Positions 1 to 6,513 are shown, numbered from the stretch's first letter. The stretch: 6,704 nt of DNA from an uncultured Eubacteriales bacterium (GCA_900549105.1 URND01000144.1:1-6704), one strand, 5' to 3'. Notes: generated by a model from the letters alone, not told the origin. Numbers and translations: made by a program.

Positions 1-758
1 GAAAGAAAATTATTGCCGGAAACTGGAAAATGAACATGACTCCAAGTGAGGCAGTTAAATTAGTAGAGACTTTAAAGCCATTAGTAGTAAATGATGAGGT
101 AGACGTAGTATTCTGCGTACCTGCAATCGACATTATCCCTGTAGCAGAGGCTGTAAAGGGAACAAATATCCATATCGGCGCTGAAAATATGTATTTTGAA
201 GAAAAGGGTGCGTTTACCGGTGAAATCGCACCGGATATGCTCACCGATGCAGGCGTGGAATATGTCATTATCGGTCATTCGGAACGCCGCGAATATTTTG
301 CTGAAACCAATGAAACCGTGAATAAGAAAGTATTGAAAGCCTTTGAACACGGCTTGACACCGATTATCTGCTGCGGTGAATCTCTGACACAGAGAGAACA
401 GGGAATCACGATTGACTGGATTCGTCAGCAGATTAAGATTGCCTTCTTAAATGTGACGGCAGAACAGGCGGCAAAAGCAGTGATTGCTTATGAGCCAATC
501 TGGGCCATTGGCACAGGAAAGGTAGCCACAACCGAACAGGCCCAGGAGGTTTGTTCCGCAATCCGTGTCTGCATTAAAGAGCTTTATGACGATGCGACAG
601 CAGAAGCCATCCGTATTCAGTACGGCGGCAGCGTATCTGCATCCAGCGCGCCGGAACTCTTTGCCCAGGCGGATATTGACGGCGGACTTGTCGGCAGTGC
701 CAGCCTTAAAAAAGATTTCGGAGCTATTGTAAATTATACCTTGCCGCGCGAAGCCTGA
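1..758 (+). CDS. tpiA: Triosephosphate isomerase, 5' end cut by the window edge
   Basis: This cytoplasmic glycolytic enzyme interconverts dihydroxyacetone phosphate and glyceraldehyde 3-phosphate. The reading frame is open from base 1. The codons from position 3 read KKIIAGNWKMN, the standard N-terminal strand of the family, so the ATG at 30 is internal and only about three residues are missing. Visible active-site elements are the Asn and Lys of NWK (21-29), the catalytic His in IIGHSERR (codon 276-278), the catalytic Glu in YEPIWAIGTGK (codon 492-494, followed by the flexible loop 6), and the phosphate-binding YGGSV and GGLVGSAS segments near the C-terminus. The implied length of about 254 aa is normal. 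The last residues, TLPREA, extend past the usual end at ...IVNY and are encoded by an odd CGAAGC-repeat stretch. Transcription ends at the hairpin at 838-878, so the gene is separate from the potassium genes downstream. Identity is essentially certain. Confidence 0.97.
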   Translation, partial: KKIIAGNWKMNMTPSEAVKLVETLKPLVVNDEVDVVFCVPAIDIIPVAEAVKGTNIHIGAENMYFEEKGAFTGEIAPDMLTDAGVEYVIIGHSERREYFAETNETVNKKVLKAFEHGLTPIICCGESLTQREQGITIDWIRQQIKIAFLNVTAEQAAKAVIAYEPIWAIGTGKVATTEQAQEVCSAIRVCIKELYDDATAEAIRIQYGGSVSASSAPELFAQADIDGGLVGSASLKKDFGAIVNYTLPREA

Positions 759-779
759 CGAAGCGAGCCCCTGCGAAGC
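749..779. repeat. Three closely spaced CGAAGC motifs at the tpiA 3' end
   Basis: CGAAGC occurs at 749-754, 759-764 and 774-779. The first copy is inside the last codons of tpiA and the other two lie just past the stop. The GC-rich composition contrasts with the A/T-rich stretch after 804. It could be the edge of a small dispersed intergenic element that has supplied the C-terminal tail of the enzyme, or chance. One window cannot decide this. Confidence 0.3.
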
Positions 780-837
780 TGCTGACATGCGGGATGCCCG
801 GAGGGTATAAATAAATAAAAACTAGCAGAATCCATTG

Positions 838-878
838 AAGCGGTTCTTCTGTGAATTGACAGAAGGGCCGCTTTTTTT
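838..878 (+). terminator. Intrinsic terminator after tpiA
   Basis: The arms at 838-852 and 859-873 pair over 15 consecutive base pairs (13 Watson-Crick, two G-U), closing a six-base loop at 853-858. A run of seven T spans 872-878, the first two being part of the stem. This is a textbook Rho-independent terminator. It lies about 80 bases after the tpiA stop and isolates ktrB from upstream transcription. Confidence 0.93.
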
Positions 879-901
879 GTGTATTTTTAGCAGCGCAGTT
901 T

Positions 902-942
902 TCTTAACACAATCTTAATGTGAGAGCCATTACGTTAATGCG
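902..942 (+). promoter_or_regulatory. Candidate OmpR/PhoB-family (KdpE?) operator
   Basis: TCTTAA occurs exactly at 902-907 and again at 913-918, 11 bp apart. A related TTAATGCG lies at 935-942, matching TTAATGTG at 915-922 in 7 of 8 positions and 20 bp further on. Tandem direct repeats with one-helical-turn spacing just upstream of a promoter are the usual binding pattern for OmpR/PhoB-family winged-helix regulators. The block lies at roughly -72 to -32 relative to the predicted start site, a position suited to activation. The KdpE-like regulator encoded at 5746-6444 is the obvious candidate, but that link is inferred. Confidence 0.45.
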
Positions 943-967
943 CATTTTATGCCCGGTATGCCATAAT
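939..967 (+). promoter_or_regulatory. Promoter of the ktrB operon, extended -10 with weak -35
   Basis: The -10 hexamer CATAAT at 962-967 matches TATAAT in five of six positions and is preceded by TG at 959-960 with one intervening base, an extended -10 element. With a 17-bp spacer the -35 would be TGCGCA (939-944), only three of six to consensus. A poor -35 with a good extended -10 suits a promoter that needs an activator. Transcription would start near 974, leaving a leader of only about 38 nt. Confidence 0.5.
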
Positions 968-1011
968 CATAAATAAGAAAATCAAAAGAAAACTCAGACG
1001 GAGGCATTTCT

Positions 1012-2343
1012 ATGGGAAAAATTGTGAGGCGATTGTCCTCATCGCAGATTATTATTTTGGGTTTTGCCGGAGTGATATTCCTCGGCAGCCTGCTTCTCAT
1101 GCTGCCATTTGCCACGCAGGATGGGCGGGGCGCGGCTTTTGCGGACGCGCTGTTTACATCCACTTCCGCCGTATGCGTGACGGGGCTTGTCGTACAGGAT
1201 ACGGCAGCTTATTGGACAGGTTTTGGCCAGGCCGTGATTCTCCTGTTGATACAGATTGGCGTTATGGTGGTGATTACCGTGGCCGCGGCAATTTTTATTG
1301 CTTCCGGAAAGAAAATCAGCCTGAAGCAGCGCAGCACGATGCAGGAGGCCCTATCCGCCCATAAGGTCGGCGGCATTGTCAGGCTGACCGGATTTATTAT
1401 TAAAATGACGATTTGCTTTGAACTTTTTGGAGCTGTCCTTATGTTTCCTGTTTTTTCTCGGGAATTCGGCCCGGGCAAGGGCTTATGGTATTCGGTTTTT
1501 CATTCGATATCCGCCTTCTGCAATGCAGGCTTTGATTTGATGGGATGCAGGACGCCCTATTCCTCGCTGACACATTTTGCCGCAAATCCCGTTATTAATC
1601 TGGTTATCATGGCGCTGATCGTAATCGGCGGCATCGGCTTTATCACCTGGGATGATGTGAAGACAAAGGGCTTACATATTCATAAATATCGGATGCAGAG
1701 CAAAGTTATTCTTATGACGACTTTTTGTTTAATCCTGTTTCCGGCCTTATATTTTCTGGCCTTTGAATTTTCTGAAGGGCCTTTGGGAGAACGGATTTTG
1801 AACGCCCTGTTTCAGTCAGTGACGCCGAGGACTGCCGGCTTTAATACGGTAAATCTGAGGGATATCAGTGAAACGGGCATTGCGATTATGATTCTGCTGA
1901 TGCTGGTGGGTGGTTCTCCCGGGTCGACGGCCGGAGGTATGAAAACGACAACCCTTGCCGTTTTATTTTCTACGGCGATATCTGTTTTCCGGTACAGAGA
2001 GCATACCCATTTTTTTGGACGGAGAATCGATGATGATACGGTGCGGAACGGAGTTGCGGTTCTAATCATGTATATGACGCTGTTTTTGGGCGGCGGCCTT
2101 TTGATCAGCCGAATCGAGGGGCTTCCGATACTGGATTGTCTTTATGAAACCGCATCGGCGGTGGCGACGGTCGGATTGACTTTGGGGATTACGCCGGAGC
2201 TCAGTTTATCATCCCGGACTATTTTGGTTTTATTAATGTATATTGGACGCGTCGGCGGCTTAACGCTGATTTTTGCCGCATCTTCAGGAGGAAGGAAGGG
2301 CAATACATCAAGGCTGCCTCAGGAAAAATTAACGGTTGGATAA
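1012..2343 (+). CDS. ktrB: KtrB/TrkH-family potassium channel-like uptake subunit
   Basis: This integral membrane subunit carries K+ (often with Na+ dependence) in Ktr-type uptake. The 443 residues match the KtrB length class, with a short N-terminus and none of the extra N-terminal helices of TrkH. All four pore-loop repeats with their selectivity-filter glycines are visible: TSAVCVTGL (51-59), AFCNAGFD (168-175), TPRTAGFNT (271-279) and ATVGLTLG (385-392). GGSPGSTAGGMKTTT (300-314) matches the conserved intramembrane gating-loop region. Long hydrophobic stretches surround the filters, and the C-terminal tail ends RLPQEKLTVG, like other KtrB proteins. GGAGG at 1000-1004, seven bases before the ATG, supports the start. 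It is the first gene of the cluster and ktrA follows after 12 nt. The family is certain; calling it Ktr rather than Trk rests on its length and on the single-RCK partner. Confidence 0.95.
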   Translation: MGKIVRRLSSSQIIILGFAGVIFLGSLLLMLPFATQDGRGAAFADALFTSTSAVCVTGLVVQDTAAYWTGFGQAVILLLIQIGVMVVITVAAAIFIASGKKISLKQRSTMQEALSAHKVGGIVRLTGFIIKMTICFELFGAVLMFPVFSREFGPGKGLWYSVFHSISAFCNAGFDLMGCRTPYSSLTHFAANPVINLVIMALIVIGGIGFITWDDVKTKGLHIHKYRMQSKVILMTTFCLILFPALYFLAFEFSEGPLGERILNALFQSVTPRTAGFNTVNLRDISETGIAIMILLMLVGGSPGSTAGGMKTTTLAVLFSTAISVFRYREHTHFFGRRIDDDTVRNGVAVLIMYMTLFLGGGLLISRIEGLPILDCLYETASAVATVGLTLGITPELSLSSRTILVLLMYIGRVGGLTLIFAASSGGRKGNTSRLPQEKLTVG

Positions 2344-2355
2344 GGAGCGGATAGA

Positions 2356-3003
2356 ATGAAAACAATATTATTAATCGGACTTGGAAGATTTGGAAGGCAT
2401 ATTGCCATGAAATTAAATGATTTGAATTATCAGGTTATGGCTGTGGACAGCGATGAAGAACGGGTGAATTCAGTACTGTCCTTTGTGACAAATGCCCAGA
2501 TTGGGGATAGTACGAATGAAGAATTTCTTTCTTCTCTGGGGATTGGAAATTTTGATGTTTGCATTGTGGCAATTGGCGATGATTTTCAGAGTTCGCTGGA
2601 AACAGCTTCCCTTTTAAAGGAACTTGGGGCAAAAAAGGTTATTGCCAGAGCTTCCCGGGGCGTGCAGGAAAAGTTTCTTTTGAGAAATGGGGCGGATGAA
2701 GTTGTGTATCCCGAAAAACAGCTTGCAGCCTGGACTGCAGCCCGGTGTACATCCGAACATATCCTTGATTATATCGAGCTGGATGCGGATTATTCTATTT
2801 TTGAGCTGACCATTCCTGACAATTGGAATGGGAAAACGATTGTTCAACTGGATATTCGTAAAAAATATGGAATTAATATTCTGGGGCTTCGGGAAAAGGG
2901 CGAGCTGACGATGGATATTAACCCGGATACGGTTTTGAGCAAAGACAAATCCATACTGGTTTTAGGAAAACAAAAAGCAGTTCAGAAATGTTTCCATATT
3001 TAA
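2356..3003 (+). CDS. ktrA: KtrA/TrkA-family RCK gating subunit
   Basis: This cytoplasmic regulatory subunit would assemble as a ring beneath KtrB and gate it in response to nucleotides. The 215 residues hold one RCK unit, unlike the two-unit TrkA of E. coli (about 458 aa). The N-terminal Rossmann fold shows GLGRFG at residues 8-13 and the acidic end of the second strand at D31 (VMAVDSD), followed by QIGDST (48-53). RCK_C covers roughly residues 135-209, with INILGL (173-178) and INP (188-190). In S. aureus KtrA this RCK_C domain binds c-di-AMP, so the same is possible here but unproven. The ribosome-binding site AAGGAG (2342-2347) overlaps the ktrB stop codon, eight bases before the ATG, which indicates translational linkage with ktrB. 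A small membrane protein gene follows after 33 nt. Confidence 0.94.
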   Translation: MKTILLIGLGRFGRHIAMKLNDLNYQVMAVDSDEERVNSVLSFVTNAQIGDSTNEEFLSSLGIGNFDVCIVAIGDDFQSSLETASLLKELGAKKVIARASRGVQEKFLLRNGADEVVYPEKQLAAWTAARCTSEHILDYIELDADYSIFELTIPDNWNGKTIVQLDIRKKYGINILGLREKGELTMDINPDTVLSKDKSILVLGKQKAVQKCFHI

Positions 3004-3036
3004 TGTACGGATACCATTCAGAAAGAGGTGTTCCAA

Positions 3037-3183
3037 ATGAAAGAAATTATTTTAATTTGTGCCGTCATCATCATTTTTATCGCTGTCTTTTTCCTTTTGA
3101 AGAAGTTGGATGTATTTCTCAGGAAGGAAGAAAAAGAAGAAGTTGATGAAAAGGTGGAAGGACACTATCATTTGCCAAGGTAG
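3037..3183 (+). CDS. Uncharacterised 48-aa single-TM membrane protein
   Basis: A short gene of 48 codons lies between ktrA and the kinase gene. It has a good ribosome-binding site (AGAGGTG, 3024-3030, six bases before the ATG). Residues 4-21 are almost entirely hydrophobic (IILICAVIIIFIAVFFLL), a single transmembrane helix. A KKLDVFLRK linker follows, then a highly charged Lys/Glu-rich tail ending in EGHYHLPR. The lysines after the helix suggest N-out/C-in topology by the positive-inside rule. I do not recognise a family. Its size and placement recall KdpF, the small stabilising subunit of KdpFABC, and small membrane modulators of sensor kinases, but no sequence similarity is claimed. A role in the Ktr complex or in KdpD signalling is inferred from position only. 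The ribosome-binding site, composition and tight fit between neighbours argue that it is real. Confidence 0.8.
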   Translation: MKEIILICAVIIIFIAVFFLLKKLDVFLRKEEKEEVDEKVEGHYHLPR

Positions 3184-3209
3184 CAAAAAAGTTATTTCTG
3201 TGGTAGAAT
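3181..3209 (+). promoter_or_regulatory. Possible internal promoter for the kinase-regulator pair
   Basis: TAGAAT at 3204-3209 matches the -10 consensus in five of six positions and carries an upstream TG at 3201-3202, giving an extended -10. At a 17-bp spacer the -35 (TAGCAA, 3181-3186) is poor. It lies in the 53-nt gap before the kinase gene, with a start site expected near 3216. It could supply basal sensor and regulator independently of the promoter before ktrB. This is a motif call only. Confidence 0.35.
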
Positions 3210-3222
3210 CCATTGTGAGTAC

Positions 3223-3228
3223 AGGAGG
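3223..3228 (+). promoter_or_regulatory. Ribosome-binding site fixing the kinase start at 3237
   Basis: AGGAGG is followed eight bases later by the ATG at 3237. An in-frame GTG at 3228 shares its first base with this site and cannot be served by it, so the longer 841-residue reading is rejected in favour of 838 residues. Confidence 0.85.
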
Positions 3229-3236
3229 TGGGCGTA

Positions 3237-5753
3237 ATGGCTCAGACACAGAAAGGACGCCTGAAAATCTTTTTCAGCTATGCTGAAGGCGCGGGCAAGA
3301 GGACGGCCATGCGAAAAGCCGGGCTGCAGGAAAGAAAGCGGGGAAGAGATGTCCTTGTGCTTGACGGGCAGAAGGAAATGGACCTTGAGCAGGTATTGGA
3401 GCGTCGGCCGGATTTGATTTTGGTGGATGCATTGGCCCATGAAAATAAAATCGGCAGCCGTCACCGCAGAAGATATCAGGATATTGAAGAATTATTAAAA
3501 ACGGGAATCGATGTTTATACAACGGCAAATGTGGAAAATATTGAGGGTTTATACGATACAGTGTCGGCCATTACCGGCAGGGATGATTGGGAGCGTATCC
3601 CGGATGAGATTTTTGACCGGGCAGACCGGGTGGAACTGATTGATATAGAACCTATGGAATTGCTTGAAAGGCTGAAAAAATCCGGAAAAGCGTTTTCTGC
3701 TTTTACGGTGGAACAGCTCACGGCGCTGCGGGAAACGGCGCTGCGGCGCTGTGCGGACCGAATGAAGCATCTTTTCCTCCGGCAGCAGGAAAATAATGCT
3801 TTTCAAATTGGTGAGCATATACTTGTCTGTCTTTCCTCGGCCCCTTCAAATGCAAAAATTATCCGCACGGCGGCGCGGATGGCAGCGGCCTTTAACAGCC
3901 AGTTTACGGCCCTGTTTGTCGAAACGCCGGATTTTGGGGCGGCCACCCCGGAGAACAGGCAGCGGCTGATAGAAAACCGGGCCCTGGCCGAACAGCTTGG
4001 CGCTCAGACAGAAACCGTGTATGGGGAGGATATTCCCTATCAGATTGCAGAGTTTGCCCGGCTTTCCGGGGTCACTAAAATTGTTCTCGGGCGGAGTATT
4101 GTCACCCGGAAACATTTATTTGGAAAAATGACTTTGACAGAAGAGTTAATATCCTATGCGCCGGAAATGGATATTCATATTATCCCTGACAGCAATTCGG
4201 ACAGAGCATACCGGCCGGTGAGAGCGAAGAACCGTGAAAAAAGCCGCATTTTTAAAAATGTTGCGGCAAGCGCAGGTATTTTGTTGGGAGCTACTTTGTT
4301 AAGCCAGTGTTTTTATCAGTTGGGATTCACTGAGGCTAATATTATCATGGTATATATTCTCGGAGTCCTCTTGACATCGGCGGTAGTTACCCATCAGGTA
4401 TACAGCCTTGTTTCATCGATTGCCAGCGTTTTTATTTTCAATTTTTTATTTACCCATCCAAGATTTTCTCTGACGGCTTATGCGACCGGCTATCCGGTAA
4501 CCTTTGTTGTCATGTTTTTGACGGCCTATATCACGGGGACTTTCGCGATTCGTTATAAAAAGCAGGCAGGCCAGTCGGCAAAAATCGCCCATCGGACTAA
4601 AATCCTGTTTGATACGGATCAATTGCTGTCAAAAGCGGGAAATAAAGAAGAGATTTTAAATGCGGCGGCGGAACAGGTTGTCAAATTACTTGGCAGAAAT
4701 ATTGTTGTTTTTGACAGTGAGGACGGGAAACTGTCGGCGCCGGATTTCTTTTCACCGAAGGGTGACTGCGATACAACCTGTTCAAAGGAGGAATGGGAAA
4801 CTGCGGAGTGGGTGTTAAAAAATAATCATGCGGCGGGGGCCACAACGGATACCCTGTCAAAGGCCAGATACATGTACCTGGCTTTGCGGGTGAATGAAAG
4901 GGTTTACGGCGTTATGGGGATTGAGGCGGAAAATAATCCGCTGGATGCTTCGGAGCATGGCATATTGCTGTCGATTCTCGGCGAATGTGCCCTTGCGCTG
5001 GAAAATGAAAAGAATGCCCGTGAGAAGGAGGCTGCGGCCATACTGGCCGAAAGTGAACAGCTCCGGGCAAATCTGCTTCGGACAATTTCCCATGATTTGC
5101 GAACGCCATTGACGACGATTTCCGGAAATGCCAGTAATCTTTTGAGCAACGGGGATTATTTTGATGCGGAGACAAAGAAACAGATTTATGCGGATATCTA
5201 TGATGATTCCATGTGGCTTATTGATTTGGTGGAAAATCTGCTCTATGCGACCCGGATTGAAGAGGGCCGGATGACATTGAATACGTCGATGGAGCTTTTG
5301 AGCGACATTGTGGATGAGGCATTGAAATATATTGGGCGGAAGGCAGGAAAACACCGGATTTCAGTTAGCTGCGAGGATGATCTGCTGCTGGTGCGGGCCG
5401 ATGGAAAACTGATTGTTCAGGTGATTGTGAATATTGTGGACAACGCCATAAAATATACGGCTCCCGGGTCAGAAATTCTTATTACGATAAAGCGGAACGG
5501 GGATATGGCGGAAATTGCCATTGGGGACAATGGCGAAGGTATACCGGATAGGGAAAAAGAAAAGGTTTTTGAGAAGTTTTACTGCGGTACAAATAAAATT
5601 GCGGATAACCGGAGAAGCCTGGGACTCGGCCTCTATCTCTGCAAGGCTATTGTGGAGGCCCATGGAGGCGCTATCTGTGTGACGGATAATCATCCAAAGG
5701 GAACGGTTTTTTGCTTTAGTCTTCCGCTTGAGGAGGTTACATTACATGAATAA
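3237..5753 (+). CDS. kdpD: KdpD-type sensor histidine kinase with a degenerate N-terminal domain
   Basis: This membrane sensor kinase of 838 aa has the KdpD architecture. In order: KdpD N-terminal domain (about 7-152), universal-stress-protein domain (about 194-318), four membrane helices (about 340-438), a GAF-like region (about 455-590), and a histidine kinase core. In the core, the phospho-acceptor His619 lies in ISHDLRTPL, the N box is NIVDNAIKY (732-740), G1 is DNGEGIP (764-770) and G2 is LGLGLYL (795-801), so the kinase should be active. The N-terminal domain is unusual. The Walker A region reads SYAEGAGKRT (14-23), where E. coli KdpD has GACAGVGKT, and the DELAH motif is DALAH (64-68). 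About 29 residues containing the ETHGR segment of E. coli KdpD are missing between residues 24 and 48. SSA (200-202), 20 residues, then FTALF (223-227) nearly fits the c-di-AMP motif reported for S. aureus KdpD. The partner regulator gene overlaps by 8 nt. No kdpFABC is in the window. Confidence 0.92.
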   Translation: MAQTQKGRLKIFFSYAEGAGKRTAMRKAGLQERKRGRDVLVLDGQKEMDLEQVLERRPDLILVDALAHENKIGSRHRRRYQDIEELLKTGIDVYTTANVENIEGLYDTVSAITGRDDWERIPDEIFDRADRVELIDIEPMELLERLKKSGKAFSAFTVEQLTALRETALRRCADRMKHLFLRQQENNAFQIGEHILVCLSSAPSNAKIIRTAARMAAAFNSQFTALFVETPDFGAATPENRQRLIENRALAEQLGAQTETVYGEDIPYQIAEFARLSGVTKIVLGRSIVTRKHLFGKMTLTEELISYAPEMDIHIIPDSNSDRAYRPVRAKNREKSRIFKNVAASAGILLGATLLSQCFYQLGFTEANIIMVYILGVLLTSAVVTHQVYSLVSSIASVFIFNFLFTHPRFSLTAYATGYPVTFVVMFLTAYITGTFAIRYKKQAGQSAKIAHRTKILFDTDQLLSKAGNKEEILNAAAEQVVKLLGRNIVVFDSEDGKLSAPDFFSPKGDCDTTCSKEEWETAEWVLKNNHAAGATTDTLSKARYMYLALRVNERVYGVMGIEAENNPLDASEHGILLSILGECALALENEKNAREKEAAAILAESEQLRANLLRTISHDLRTPLTTISGNASNLLSNGDYFDAETKKQIYADIYDDSMWLIDLVENLLYATRIEEGRMTLNTSMELLSDIVDEALKYIGRKAGKHRISVSCEDDLLLVRADGKLIVQVIVNIVDNAIKYTAPGSEILITIKRNGDMAEIAIGDNGEGIPDREKEKVFEKFYCGTNKIADNRRSLGLGLYLCKAIVEAHGGAICVTDNHPKGTVFCFSLPLEEVTLHE
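5731..5736 (+). promoter_or_regulatory. Ribosome-binding site fixing the regulator start at 5746
   Basis: AGGAGG lies inside the last codons of the kinase gene, nine bases before ATG 5746. The in-frame TTG at 5728 lies upstream of this site and cannot be the start. The arrangement implies translational coupling of kinase and regulator. Confidence 0.85.
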
Positions 5754-6444
5754 GTTTCAGATATTAGTTGTGGAGGATGACGCGCCTGTGCGGAAGCTGA
5801 TTACGACCACCTTAAAAGCCCATGGCTATTCTTTCACCGCGGCTGTCAATGGAAATGATGCGATTATGGAGACGGCCTCCTATAATCCGGATATTATACT
5901 GCTGGATTTGGGGTTGCCGGATATCGATGGGGTTGAAGTGATCCGGCGCATACGAGACTGGTCGAATGTGCCGATTATTGTCATCAGCGCCAGAAGCGAG
6001 GACAGCGATAAGATTGATGCCCTGGATTCCGGTGCGGATGATTATCTGACAAAGCCTTTTTCTGTGGAAGAGCTGCTGGCCAGACTTCGTGTCACTCAAA
6101 GACGGCTGGCCCTGATGCAGAGCGGCAGTACATCGAAGGCGGTTTTTGAGAACGGGGAATTGCGAATTGAATATGCGACAGGTTGTGCCTATTTAAATAA
6201 CGAAGAATTGCATTTGACGCCAATCGAATATAAGCTTCTCTGTCTGCTGGCTCAGAACACGGGGAAGGTGCTGACCCATAAATTTATTACCCAGAATGTT
6301 TGGGGAAGCAGTTGGGAGAATGATGTAGCTTCTCTCAGAGTCTTTATGGCGACACTGCGGAAAAAACTGGAAAAAAACCCGGGTTCTCCCCAGTATATTC
6401 AGACCCATGTGGGGATTGGTTATCGGATGATTAAAATAGAATAA
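5746..6444 (+). CDS. kdpE: KdpE-type response regulator, OmpR/PhoB family
   Basis: This 232-residue DNA-binding response regulator is the expected phosphorylation partner of the kinase encoded just upstream. The receiver domain (about 1-118) carries the acidic pocket E10-D11-D12, phospho-acceptor Asp54 in LLDLGLPDIDG, the switch Ser81 in VISARSE and Lys103 in LTKPF, so every key residue is intact. The winged-helix output domain (about 132-230) shows the family's LTPIEYKLLCLLAQNTGKVL and HVGIGYRM signatures. The ATG overlaps the kinase stop region by 8 nt (5746-5753). Proteins of this family bind tandem direct repeats. The TCTTAA pair before ktrB is a candidate target, and none was seen before the P-type ATPase gene. 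The name follows the KdpD partner; by sequence alone it could be another OmpR-family regulator. Confidence 0.93.
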   Translation: MNKFQILVVEDDAPVRKLITTTLKAHGYSFTAAVNGNDAIMETASYNPDIILLDLGLPDIDGVEVIRRIRDWSNVPIIVISARSEDSDKIDALDSGADDYLTKPFSVEELLARLRVTQRRLALMQSGSTSKAVFENGELRIEYATGCAYLNNEELHLTPIEYKLLCLLAQNTGKVLTHKFITQNVWGSSWENDVASLRVFMATLRKKLEKNPGSPQYIQTHVGIGYRMIKIE

Positions 6445-6452
6445 TTTGTCGG

Positions 6453-6510
6453 AAAAAATTTCATAAAAAACAGAAAAAAGTATTGACTATTTGCGCATAT
6501 GGCATATAAT
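6453..6510 (+). promoter_or_regulatory. Strong sigma-A-type promoter with phased A-tracts
   Basis: TTGACT at 6483-6488 (five of six to consensus) and a perfect TATAAT at 6505-6510 are separated by 16 bp. Three A6 tracts at 6453-6458, 6465-6470 and 6474-6479 lie directly upstream at near-helical spacing, resembling an UP element or bent DNA. Transcription should begin near 6517. No convincing terminator separates it from the regulator gene, so some read-through is possible. Confidence 0.8.
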
Positions 6511-6513
6511 ATA

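Noticed and set aside
30..758. tpiA starting at ATG 30
   Set aside because: The frame is open to base 1 and the codons before 30 encode the conserved KKIIAGNWK strand, including active-site Asn and Lys. The true start lies outside the window.
787..810. Tiny frame with ATG at 787 after tpiA
   Set aside because: Only seven codons before a stop and no ribosome-binding site in front. The GGAGG at 799 has no start codon at a suitable distance after it.
827..837. AGAATCCATTG shared with 3205-3215
   Set aside because: An 11-nt match with no further similarity on either side. One copy is beside the terminator and the other in a gap before the kinase, so it is probably chance.
968..1011. A c-di-AMP (ydaO-type) riboswitch before ktrB, as seen before some K+ transporter genes
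   Set aside because: The predicted leader is only about 38 nt and the gap back to the tpiA terminator holds no elaborate pseudoknot-like structure, too little for that riboswitch.
3228..3236. GTG start for the kinase at 3228
   Set aside because: It overlaps the last G of the AGGAGG ribosome-binding site. ATG 3237 has correct spacing.
4857..5354. 165-aa reading frame on the minus strand inside the kinase gene
   Set aside because: It is fully opposite the histidine kinase coding sequence, with no ribosome-binding site sought or domain recognised, and the plus strand holds all catalytic motifs.
5728..5745. TTG start for the response regulator at 5728
   Set aside because: It lies upstream of the AGGAGG at 5731-5736. 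ATG 5746 gives the normal receiver-domain N-terminus.
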